Part shown: positions 27,624-35,788 of the stretch, piece after piece
Layout: each line of letters starts with the position of its first letter
Numbering within the stretch: the first letter of the stretch is position 1
From: Variovorax sp. Root473
GTDB lineage: Bacteria; Pseudomonadota; Gammaproteobacteria; Burkholderiales; Burkholderiaceae_C
Direction: 5' to 3'
Assembly (NCBI RefSeq): GCF_001426505.1
Contig: NZ_LMEV01000019.1
Span: 92,639 to 156,638, forward strand
Length of the DNA stretch: 64,000 nt
The notes under the pieces: model-generated
What the model saw: the letters and a program-made list of their open reading frames with translations, nothing else
Databases searched by the model: none
Told to the model about the DNA's origin: nothing
Program-made: the position numbers and the translations under genes

Positions 27624-28616
27624 ATGAGCAGCAGCAAGCCCAAGATCCTGGTCGCGCGCGCGGTGTTCCCCGAGACCCTGGCGCGCCTCGCGCAGCATTT
27701 CGAGGTCGAGTCGAACCAGGCCGACGAAACCTGGAGCAAGGACCAACTGATCGCGAAGCTGCAAGGCAAGCAGGGCGCCTTCACCACCGGCAGCGAGCGC
27801 ATCGACGCCGCGGTGCTCGACGCCTGCCCCGAGCTGAAGATCTGCGCCAACATGGCCGTGGGCTACAACAACTTCGACGTCGACGCCATGGCCGCGCGCG
27901 GCGTGCTCGGCACCAACGCGCCCGACGTGCTGACCGAGACCACGGCCGACTTCGGCTTTGCGCTGCTCATGGCCACCGCGCGCCGCATCACCGAGAGCGA
28001 ACACTTCCTGCGTGCGGGCAAGTGGGAAAAGTGGAGCTACGACATGTTCGCCGGTTCCGACATCCACGGATCCACGCTCGGCATCATCGGCATGGGCCGC
28101 ATCGGGCAGGGCATTGCCAGGCGCGGTGCGCACGGCTTCGGCATGAACGTGATCTATCACAATCGCTCGCGCCTGGACGCCGCGCTCGAAGCCGAATGCA
28201 AGGCCCGCTACGTCGGCAAGGAAGAGCTGCTCAAGACCGCCGACCACGTCGTGCTGGTCGTGCCGTACTCGCCGGCCTCGCACCACACCATCGGCGCGGC
28301 CGAAATCGCGCTCATGAAGCCGACGGCCACGCTGGTCAACATCGCGCGCGGCGGTATCGTCGACGACGCGGCGCTGGCCGTGGCGCTGCGCGAAAAGCGC
28401 ATCGCCGCAGCGGGCCTCGACGTGTTCGAGGGCGAGCCCAAGGTCCACCCCGACCTGCTCACCGTGCCCAATGTGGTGCTCACGCCGCACATCGCGAGCG
28501 CCACCGTGCCCACGCGCCGCGCCATGGCCGACCTGGCGGCCGACAACCTCATCGCCTGGGGCAGCGGCAAGGGGCCCTTGACGCCGGTCACGCCGGTGCC
28601 ATCGGCCACGAAGTAG
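27624..28616 (+). CDS. 2-hydroxyacid dehydrogenase (glyoxylate/hydroxypyruvate reductase, GhrB-like)
   Basis: A 330-residue D-isomer-specific 2-hydroxyacid dehydrogenase. The nucleotide fold has GMGRIGQGIARRG, followed after the second strand by YHNRSRLD, where Arg/Ser favour NADP(H). The catalytic Arg is in NIARGGIVDD, Glu in VFEGEPKVHPDL and His in LTPHIASAT. Likely substrates are glyoxylate, hydroxypyruvate or 2-ketogluconate. It follows the antiporter by 34 bases with a GAAAGAGA ribosome-binding stretch. Confidence 0.93.
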   Translation: MSSSKPKILVARAVFPETLARLAQHFEVESNQADETWSKDQLIAKLQGKQGAFTTGSERIDAAVLDACPELKICANMAVGYNNFDVDAMAARGVLGTNAPDVLTETTADFGFALLMATARRITESEHFLRAGKWEKWSYDMFAGSDIHGSTLGIIGMGRIGQGIARRGAHGFGMNVIYHNRSRLDAALEAECKARYVGKEELLKTADHVVLVVPYSPASHHTIGAAEIALMKPTATLVNIARGGIVDDAALAVALREKRIAAAGLDVFEGEPKVHPDLLTVPNVVLTPHIASATVPTRRAMADLAADNLIAWGSGKGPLTPVTPVPSATK

Positions 28617-28652
28617 TCGGAAATCGAACCAGAGAGCCAGACGCGCCCCACC

Positions 28653-30035
28653 TTGGAACTGACGGATTTGATTCTTCTCGCACTGGCCGCGCTCGCCGTG
28701 GTGCAGCTGGTGCTGGTCATCTGGCTGCTGGCCCGCCGGCAACCCCCCCCTGATCACAGCGAAATCCTTGGCGCGCTTGCCGCCATGGGCCGGGCCCACG
28801 AGCGCACCGAGCGCGAGTTGCGGCATGAGATCGGCGAAAGCTCGCGCGGTGCACGCCAGGAAACGGCGCAGGCCTTCGCCACCTTCCAGCATTCGCTGGT
28901 GCAGCAGGGCGCGGAGGCCACGCGCACGCAGAACGCGCAGCTCGACGCCTTCGCGCTGCAGCTCGCGTCGCTGCAGAAAACCCTGGCCGACACGCTGAAC
29001 ACCCAGCTGCAGGGTCTGAGCGAATCGAACGCGCGCCGCCTCGCCGAGGTGCGCACGACCATGGAAACCCAGCTGGCCCAGCTGCAGCAGAGCAATGCCG
29101 CCAAGCTCGACGAGATGCGCAAGACCGTCGACGAGAAGCTGCAGAGCACGCTCGAGGCGCGCCTGGGCGAGAGCTTCAAGCAGGTGGCCGACCGGCTCGA
29201 ACAGGTGCACAAGGGCCTGGGCGAGATGCAGACGCTGGCCGTGGGCGTCGGCAGCCTGCAGCGTGTGCTGACCAACGTGAAGACGCGCGGTGTGTTCGGC
29301 GAAGTGCAGCTCGAAGCGCTGCTTGAGCAGGTGCTCACGTCCGAGCAGTACGCGCGCCAGGTCGAGACCAAGCCGCGCAGCGGCCAGCGCGTCGACTTCG
29401 CGATCCGCTTTCCGGGACGCGGCGACGACGGCGCGCCGGTGTGGCTGCCCATCGACGCCAAGTTCCCGCGCGACGACTACGAACGCCTCATCGACGCCCA
29501 CGAGCGCGCCGATGCGCCCGGCGCCGAGGCCGCGGCCAAGGCGCTCGAGACGCGCATCCGCGTCGAGGCGAAGTCCATCGCCGACAACTACCTTGCGGCG
29601 CCGCACACCACCGACTTCGCGATCCTGTTCCTGCCGGTCGAGAGCCTCTACGCCGAGGTGCTGCGCCGCCCCGGCCTGATGGACGCCATTCAACGCCAGC
29701 ACCGCGTGACGCTGGCCGGCCCGACCACCTTGCTCGCCATGCTCAACAGCCTGCACATGGGCTTTCGCACGCTGGCACTCGAGCGCCAGGCCTCCGAAGT
29801 CTGGAAGGTGCTCGGCGCGGTCAAGACCGAGTTCGAACGCTATGGCGAATGGGTGGCGCGCATCAAGGAGCAGGTGGCCAAGGCCTCCGACACCATCGAC
29901 AAGGCCGACACCCGCGCCAAGCAGATGCGGCTCGCGCTGCGCAAGGTCGAGGCCTTGCCCGAGGCGCAGTCCGAGGGGCTGCTGCCGCCCATCGCCGGTA
30001 CCGACACTGACAGCGAGGGCGACGACACCCCGTGA
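28653..30035 (+). CDS. rmuC: DNA recombination protein RmuC
   Basis: A 460-residue protein: an N-terminal membrane anchor (residues 5-27), a long coiled coil (~40-190), then the conserved RmuC domain (NVKTRGVFGEVQLEALLEQVL, RVDFAIRFPGR, LPIDAKFPRDDYERL, FLPVESLYAEVLRRPGL). It has a predicted endonuclease fold and limits inversions at short repeats. The start is TTG at 28653; later starts would remove the membrane anchor. It ends with a GTGA overlap into the MFS gene. Confidence 0.93.
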   Translation: MELTDLILLALAALAVVQLVLVIWLLARRQPPPDHSEILGALAAMGRAHERTERELRHEIGESSRGARQETAQAFATFQHSLVQQGAEATRTQNAQLDAFALQLASLQKTLADTLNTQLQGLSESNARRLAEVRTTMETQLAQLQQSNAAKLDEMRKTVDEKLQSTLEARLGESFKQVADRLEQVHKGLGEMQTLAVGVGSLQRVLTNVKTRGVFGEVQLEALLEQVLTSEQYARQVETKPRSGQRVDFAIRFPGRGDDGAPVWLPIDAKFPRDDYERLIDAHERADAPGAEAAAKALETRIRVEAKSIADNYLAAPHTTDFAILFLPVESLYAEVLRRPGLMDAIQRQHRVTLAGPTTLLAMLNSLHMGFRTLALERQASEVWKVLGAVKTEFERYGEWVARIKEQVAKASDTIDKADTRAKQMRLALRKVEALPEAQSEGLLPPIAGTDTDSEGDDTP

Positions 30036-31195
30036 AAGGTTCTGAACTGCTGCGCGTCATCGTGGCGCAGGTCTGCTTGCACGCGACGATGGCCGGCATG
30101 CGGCTCGCCACACCGCTGCTCGCGCTGCAGCAAGGCTACAGTGCAGCGGCCGTCGGCCTGCTGATCGCGCTGTTCGCGCTGACCCAGGTGTTTCTCGCGC
30201 TGCCCGCGGGGCGCTTTGCCGACCGGCACGGACTCAAGCGTCCGCTGTGGCTGTCGGTGATCGCGGCGTCTGGCGGTGCAGGATTGGCGCTGGTCTTCCC
30301 GGTCTTCCCCGTCATGTGCATCGCCGCGCTGCTGACCGGCGGCGCCACCGGCGCGACCGTCATCGCGCTGCAGCGGCACGTGGGCCGCTCGGCCACCGAC
30401 CCGACGCAGCTCAAGCGCGTGTTCAGCTGGCTGGCCATCGCGCCGGCCGCGGCGAACTTCGTCGGGCCCTTCCTGGCCGGCATGCTGATCGACCACGCCG
30501 GCCGCGCGCCGGCCGACCTGCTGGCCTTTCGCATCTGCTTCGGCGTGATGGCCTTCCTGCCGCTGCTGTGCTGGCTGCTGGCGCGTGGTGCGCACGAGCC
30601 GGCGCGGGTGGCGCCAGCGCCGGGCGCCGCGCCGACGCGGGCGTGGGACCTGCTGCGCGAGCCGATGTTTCGCCGCCTGCTGTTCGTGAACTGGCTGCAG
30701 TCGTCGAGCTGGGACGTGCACGCTTTCGTGCTGCCCGTGCTGGGCCACGACCGGGGCATCAGCGCTTCGGTGATCGGCTCCATCCTCGGCGCCTTCGCGA
30801 TCGCCGCGGCGGTCATCCGCGTGGTACTGCCGCTGGTGGCGTCGCGCGCGTCGGAGCGCAGCGTGATCCTGAGCTCGACCGTCGTCACGGCGGCCGTGTT
30901 CGCCATCTATCCGCTGCTGGATTCGCCGTGGACCATGGGCATCTGCTCCGTGATCCTGGGCTTTGCACTCGGCGCGGTGCAGCCGATGGTGATGAGCATG
31001 CTGCACCAGATCACGCCGCATGCCCGGCACGGCGAGGCGCTGGGGCTGCGGCTGATGACCATCAACGCATCGAGCGTCGCGATGCCGATGCTGTTCGGCT
31101 CGCTCGGTGCGCTGATCGGCATTGCCGGCGTGTTCTGGGTGGTGGGCGGCGTGCTCGCTCTGGGCGCCAAGGCGACCTGGGGATTGAAGCTCTGA
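30032..31195 (+). CDS. MFS transporter
   Basis: A 387-residue, 12-helix major facilitator protein with motif A in PAGRFADRHGLKRPLW (residue ~57). The start is GTG at 30032, overlapping the rmuC stop by four bases. Sequence does not show the substrate. Pairing with rmuC looks like positional coupling rather than shared function. The following 189 bases to the LOG gene contain no gene I can support. Confidence 0.88.
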   Translation: MKGSELLRVIVAQVCLHATMAGMRLATPLLALQQGYSAAAVGLLIALFALTQVFLALPAGRFADRHGLKRPLWLSVIAASGGAGLALVFPVFPVMCIAALLTGGATGATVIALQRHVGRSATDPTQLKRVFSWLAIAPAAANFVGPFLAGMLIDHAGRAPADLLAFRICFGVMAFLPLLCWLLARGAHEPARVAPAPGAAPTRAWDLLREPMFRRLLFVNWLQSSSWDVHAFVLPVLGHDRGISASVIGSILGAFAIAAAVIRVVLPLVASRASERSVILSSTVVTAAVFAIYPLLDSPWTMGICSVILGFALGAVQPMVMSMLHQITPHARHGEALGLRLMTINASSVAMPMLFGSLGALIGIAGVFWVVGGVLALGAKATWGLKL

Positions 31196-31384
31196 GGTCG
31201 GTGCGCAGGGAGAGTGTCTGGGGCCCGTCTGAATTTCGCCTTGCAAATAACAGCAATGCTCATTTGATTGGCAAGATACCGGCCCAAAGTCAGTAGCGGC
31301 GCCTTCTTCGTTCCTGACCCGAAGGCGTCCATGGACTCCCAATCCCCGTCGGGCGCCGCCGACGACCTGTCGGGTTGGCGCTGA

Positions 31385-32248
31385 TCAGAGCTTGTAGAAA
31401 CGCTTGATCGCGTCCCACGCGTCTTCGGGTGCGTCGACGTATTCGAAGAGCTTCAGGTCGCCCGGCGAGATCACGCCTTCGTCGACCAGGAAATCGAAGT
31501 CGATCATCTTCTTCCAGTAGGCCGAGCCGAACAGCACGATCGGCACCGGCTTGGACTTCCTGGTCTGCACCAGCGTGATCACCTCGAACAGTTCGTCGAG
31601 CGTGCCGAAGCCGCCCGGGAACGCCACCAGCGCCTTCGCGCGCATCATGAAATGCATCTTGCGGATCGCGAAGTAGTGGAACTTGAAGCTCAGCGCCGGC
31701 GTGACGTAGGGGTTGGCTTCTTCTTCCATCGGCAGCGCGATCGCCAGGCCGACCGAGAGGCCGCCGGCTTCGTGCGCGCCGCGGTTGGCCGCCTGCATGA
31801 TGCCGGGGCCGCCGCCGGTGCACACGAAGAGCTTGTCCTGCGGTTCTTTCTTCTCGCTGTACTGCGCGACCAGCTTGCCGAAGCTGCGCGCCTTCTCGTA
31901 GTAGTGCGAGTTGCGCGAGAGCCGGCGCCAGCGTTCGGCCAGGGCCGTGTCGCCGGCCGCCTCGGCCTGCGCGACCAGCGCGGCGGCCTCGTCTTCGCTG
32001 CGGAAACGCGCGCTGCCGAAGACCACCACCGTGTTCTCGATGCCATGGGCGCGCTGCTCGAGGTCGGGCTTCATCAGCTCGAGCTGCATGCGGATGCCGC
32101 GCGTTTCGCGGCGCAGCAGGAACTCGGGGTCGGCAAAGGCCAGGCGCGAGGGATCGAGGTCCAGGGGCAGGCCCTGGTCGGCGTGAGACTGCAGCGTGGC
32201 CCAGGCATCGGCCAGGCGCTTGTCGTGAATGTTGTGCGTGTTGTTCAT
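31385..32248 (-). CDS. LOG family protein (TIGR00730 Rossmann fold)
   Basis: A 287-residue protein with the LOG motif PGGFGTLDE near residue 212 and GGGPGIMQAANRGAHEAGG near residue 137. These bind AMP-type nucleotides; characterised members remove ribose 5-phosphate from cytokinin or purine nucleotides, and older annotation as lysine decarboxylase is misleading. The ~95-residue N-terminal extension is found in larger bacterial LOG proteins. It is downstream of efp on the same strand but separated from it by a terminator. Confidence 0.9.
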   Translation of the reverse strand: MNNTHNIHDKRLADAWATLQSHADQGLPLDLDPSRLAFADPEFLLRRETRGIRMQLELMKPDLEQRAHGIENTVVVFGSARFRSEDEAAALVAQAEAAGDTALAERWRRLSRNSHYYEKARSFGKLVAQYSEKKEPQDKLFVCTGGGPGIMQAANRGAHEAGGLSVGLAIALPMEEEANPYVTPALSFKFHYFAIRKMHFMMRAKALVAFPGGFGTLDELFEVITLVQTRKSKPVPIVLFGSAYWKKMIDFDFLVDEGVISPGDLKLFEYVDAPEDAWDAIKRFYKL

Positions 32249-32318
32249 GGAGCTGGACTGTCGTCGAACGGAATCGGCTTGGCATTGTGCGCCGATGCAA
32301 CCCGTGTGCCCGCCAACG

Positions 32319-32341
32319 AAAAAGGCTCCTTGCGGAGCCTT
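32319..32341 (-). terminator. Terminator after efp
   Basis: GGCTCC (32324-32329), loop TTGC, GGAGCC (32334-32339), extended by AA/TT pairs. On the minus strand a short T-run follows (32319-32323). It separates efp from the LOG gene. Confidence 0.75.
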
Positions 32342-32375
32342 CGTCGTGGTGGTGGTCAGCCGGGTGCGAACGCGC

Positions 32376-32930
32376 TCAGACGCGCTTGCGGTATTCGCCG
32401 GTGCGGGTGTCGATTTCGATCTTGTCGCCTTGCGACACGAACAGCGGCACGCCGATTTCGAAGCCGGTGGCGATCTTGGCAGGCTTCATGACCTTGCCCG
32501 AGGTGTCGCCCTTGACGGCCGGCTCGGTCCAGGTGATTTCGCGCTCGACGCTGGTCGGCAGTTCGACCGAGATGGCCTTGCCGTCGTAGAACACCACTTC
32601 GACGGCCATGCCGTCTTCGAGGTAGTTCAGGGCGTCGCCCATGTTCTCGGCTTCGACTTCGTACTGGTTGTACTCGGCGTCCATGCAGACGTACATCGGG
32701 TCGGCGAAGTAGGAGTAGGTGCACTCCTTCTTGTCGAGCACGATCTGGTCGATCTTGTCGTCGGCCTTGAAGACCACTTCGGTGTTGAAGTTGGCGATCA
32801 GGCTCTTCATCTTCATGCGCACGGTGGCGCTGTTGCGGCCACCGCGGCTGTACTCGGTCTTGAGGACGACCATCGGGTCCTTGCCGTGCATGATGACGTT
32901 GCCGGCGCGGATTTCTTGAGCGATTTTCAT
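32376..32930 (-). CDS. efp: Elongation factor P
   Basis: A 184-residue translation factor that rescues ribosomes stalled at polyproline. The N-terminal KOW-like domain carries the modified loop EYSRGGRNSAT with Arg32 at the tip, the residue rhamnosylated in Pseudomonas and Neisseria, rather than the lysine used with EpmA/B. Domains II and III follow (NYLEDGMAVEVVFYD, EIDTRTGEYRKRV). earP, the cognate rhamnosyltransferase, is the next gene upstream on the same strand, confirming the modification type. Confidence 0.98.
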   Translation of the reverse strand: MKIAQEIRAGNVIMHGKDPMVVLKTEYSRGGRNSATVRMKMKSLIANFNTEVVFKADDKIDQIVLDKKECTYSYFADPMYVCMDAEYNQYEVEAENMGDALNYLEDGMAVEVVFYDGKAISVELPTSVEREITWTEPAVKGDTSGKVMKPAKIATGFEIGVPLFVSQGDKIEIDTRTGEYRKRV

Positions 32931-33083
32931 ATCAGGTTCTCTGGATGTTGGCCGCTCGGTGCGCGGGGCCCTCGGCGCTGTGTGCCGTCGTATCTGGCCC
33001 CGCCGTACATGTCCCGCGGCAGGTTTGGCGAAAGGCGTCCCGGACCACGGCGGTCAGGGCTGAATTCCGCAAAGCCCGCTATT

Positions 33084-34184
33084 TTAGCTTTTTCCGGCGA
33101 CCAGCTGCCGCAATTGGGCGAGCAGATCGTCCTGCGCAAGCAGCCTGTCGCGCGCCGCACGGGCGGTTTCGCGCCATGTGTCCAGCGGGCCCGGCGGGGG
33201 CAGGGGGGTGTCGCCGAAGCCGTTCCAGGCGTGGTGAAAAAGCCGCAGCTCGGGCGGGGCGCCGAGCCAGTCGAGCCAGGCGTTGAGCTTGACGTGGTGC
33301 GCGTCGTCGTCCTGCGGGTAGATCTGCCACACGAGCGGCGCGCCGGCCCAGAGGGCGCGCACGAGCGAGTCTTCGCCGCGCACGAAGTTGAGGTCGCAGG
33401 CCCACAGCAGGTGGTCGAAATCCGTCTGGCTGAGCAGTGGCAGGTATGAAATTGATAGCGAACTTCGGCTGTCCAGCGGGCGCTCGGGCGTGTCGAGGCT
33501 CGCCACGCATGCCTGCACCGCGCGCGTGGCGCGCCCCGCGGTGACCAGCAAACGCGTGGGCACCGGATCGGCGGCCAGTTGGGCGAGCAGGGCGGCCAGC
33601 GCGGGCGGCTCGTAACAGAAGAGCGACACGAGACGCTCGCCTTCCCGCCAGGGAATCTCCTGGGCCTGCAGCCAGCGCCCCCGGTCGAAATGTGCGCGGC
33701 GCGCCATCAGGTCGGGCTCGCGCAGCAGGCCGCCGGTGGCGGGCGTGAAGCCCGGGTAGAAGAAACGTTTCGTCAGTCCGGCGCCCGGGCCCCTGAACAC
33801 CGGCGATGGCAGGCGGTGCAGCTTCTCGACGTAAGGCTCGGCCGACAGGTACTCGAGATTGATCCAGGCCTGCACATTGCGCGGGGCTTGCGCGAAACGC
33901 GCGATGAGTTCCGGCTCCGGGTCGCAGCCGAAGGCCTCGACCAGTACCTCAGGCGCCGGGTCGGCGACGGCGCGGCGCACGGCTTGTGCGTCGGACCAGT
34001 CGATCACCTGCACGCCGTCGCAGCCGGCCGGCGCCATCCAGCTCAGCGCCGTCGGGTCGTCGACCCACAGCCGCGCGCGCTCGCCCGCCGCCGCCAGCTG
34101 GCAGGCCAGGCGCCAGCAGACGCCCAGGTCGCCGTGGTTGTCGATGACCTTGCAGAAGATGTCCCATTGCATGCGCGTGCCCAT
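33084..34184 (-). CDS. earP: EF-P arginine rhamnosyltransferase EarP
   Basis: A 366-residue GT-B glycosyltransferase of the EarP family that transfers rhamnose from dTDP-rhamnose to Arg32 of EF-P. The N-terminal DNHGDLGVCWRLA holds the catalytic Asp pair; NLEYLSAEPYVEKLH and the C-terminal FVRGEDSLVRALWAG, with the conserved Arg and Glu, form the donor site. It lies upstream of efp with a 153-base gap. Two starts, 34184 and 34172 (MQWDIFCKV), are possible. Confidence 0.96.
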   Translation of the reverse strand: MGTRMQWDIFCKVIDNHGDLGVCWRLACQLAAAGERARLWVDDPTALSWMAPAGCDGVQVIDWSDAQAVRRAVADPAPEVLVEAFGCDPEPELIARFAQAPRNVQAWINLEYLSAEPYVEKLHRLPSPVFRGPGAGLTKRFFYPGFTPATGGLLREPDLMARRAHFDRGRWLQAQEIPWREGERLVSLFCYEPPALAALLAQLAADPVPTRLLVTAGRATRAVQACVASLDTPERPLDSRSSLSISYLPLLSQTDFDHLLWACDLNFVRGEDSLVRALWAGAPLVWQIYPQDDDAHHVKLNAWLDWLGAPPELRLFHHAWNGFGDTPLPPPGPLDTWRETARAARDRLLAQDDLLAQLRQLVAGKS

Positions 34185-34287
34185 GGCCGCGAGTGTGCCT
34201 GTCTTCGCGGTCGCTCAGGCGCAGGCGAAAACGCGGCGCCGTTGCTATGCTGGCCTCGCCACAACAACCATCGGAGAGAGCCAGACC

Positions 34288-35726
34288 ATGAGGATGCAGA
34301 CCCGTCGCCGTTCGCCGTTTTCTTCTTCGCCCTTGAGCACCGCCAAGCGCGGCTTGCTCGTGCTCTCGCTGACCCTGGCCGGCATGGCTGGCGCCCACGG
34401 CCGCTCACCGCGCAGCAGCAGCGCTTTCGCGAGATCTACAAGGAGCTGATCGAGATCAACACCACCCATTCGGTGGGCGACAACACCGTCGCGGCGAAGG
34501 CCATGGAAAAGCGGCTGGTCGACGCGGGCTTTGCGCCGGGCGACATCCAGATCTTCGAGCCGTTCCCGAAGAAGGGGAACCTGGTACTGCGCTTCAAGGG
34601 CGACGGCAGCAAGAAGCCGCTGCTGTTGCTGGCGCACATCGACGTGGTCGAGGCCCGCCGCGAAGACTGGAAGACCGACCCCTTCAAGCTGCAGGAAACC
34701 GGCGGCTACTTCACGGCGCGCGGCGCCATCGACGACAAGGCCATGGCCGCGGCACTGGTCTCCGTGCTGGGGCAGCTCAAGCAGGAAGGCTTCAGGCCCA
34801 GGCGCGACATCATCCTGGCGCTCACGGCCGACGAGGAGCGCGGCGACGCGCTGAGCAACGGCGCCTTCTGGCTCATCAACAACAAGCCCGAGCTGCTGCA
34901 AGCCGAGTTCGGCATCAACGAAGGCGGCGGCGGCGAGCTGCGCGGTGGCAAGCCGAACCTGCACCGCATGCAGGTGGCCGAGAAGATGTACACGACCTAC
35001 ATGCTCGAGATGCGCGACGTCGGCGGCCACAGCTCGATGCCGACCAGGACCAACCCCATCTACGCGCTCTCGGCCGGCCTGGAGCGCCTGGGCAACTATG
35101 CGTTCCCGATCAAGCTCGCGGACGTCACCAGGACCTACTTCGCGCGCAGCGCACCGTTTGCCACCGGCCAGCTGGCCGACGACATGCGCGCCGTCGGCAA
35201 CGGCAACCCCGACGCCGGCGTGCTCGACCGCATGACGGCCAACCCGGCCTACAACGCGCAGCTGCGCACCACCTGCGTGGCGACGATGGTGCAGGCCGGC
35301 CATGCCGAGAACGCGCTGCCGCAATCGGCCAAGGCCACGGTCAACTGCCGCATCCTGCCGCACGACGATCCTGAAGAAGTCGAGCGCCTGCTGACCCAGG
35401 CGGTCGGCAACGACAAGATCGTGGTGCGCAACATGGGCAAGCCGCTGCGCAGCCCGGCGTCGCCGCTGAACGGCGACCTCGTGAAGACGGTCGAGGCCCT
35501 CACGCAGCAGATGTGGCCCGGCGTGCCCGTGGTACCCGCCATGAGCACCGGCGCCACCGACAGCCGTTTCCTGCGCAACGCCGGCATCCCGATGTACGGC
35601 GTGACCGGCATGTTCCTGGAGCCGGCCGATGCGCGCGCGCACGGGCTCGATGAACGCATCGAGATCCAGCGGCTGTACGACGGGCGCGAGTTCCTGTACC
35701 GGCTGGTGTCGGAAGTCGCGAAGTAA
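34288..35726 (+). CDS. M20 family zinc metallopeptidase, apparently frameshifted after the signal peptide
   Basis: A gene for a secreted M20 peptidase in two frames. From ATG 34288 the first ~38 codons read as a signal peptide (KRGLLVLSLTLAGMAGAHG). The mature enzyme then continues in another frame from about 34404 (LTAQQQRFREIYKELI) to the stop at 35726. Zinc motifs are intact: HIDVV, GAIDDKAMA, ADEERGD, NEGGGGEL and a C-terminal AHGLDER. In the body frame no ATG, GTG or TTG precedes the conserved start, so the body cannot be made whole without a shift of one base near 34397-34405. It may be a real inactivating mutation, a sequence error or, less likely, programmed frameshifting. Confidence 0.8.
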
Positions 35727-35744
35727 ATCAAATAGGTGATCAGG

Positions 35745-35784
35745 CAAGGGGGCTGGCGCGGCGAAGGCGGCGCCAGCCCCCTTG
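35745..35784. terminator. Long hairpin between convergent M20 and ggt genes
   Basis: CAAGGGGGCTGGCGC (35745-35759) pairs with GCGCCAGCCCCCTTG (35770-35784), a 15-bp stem with a 10-base loop. There is no clear T-run, but its place between converging genes fits a two-way terminator. Confidence 0.6.
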
Positions 35785-35788
35785 TCGT

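Noticed and set aside
31196..31384. Possible gene or RNA in the 189-base gap between the MFS and LOG genes
   Set aside because: Only a weak imperfect inverted repeat (CGCCTTC/GAAGGCG) and shadow frames; no start with ribosome-binding site or recognisable product.
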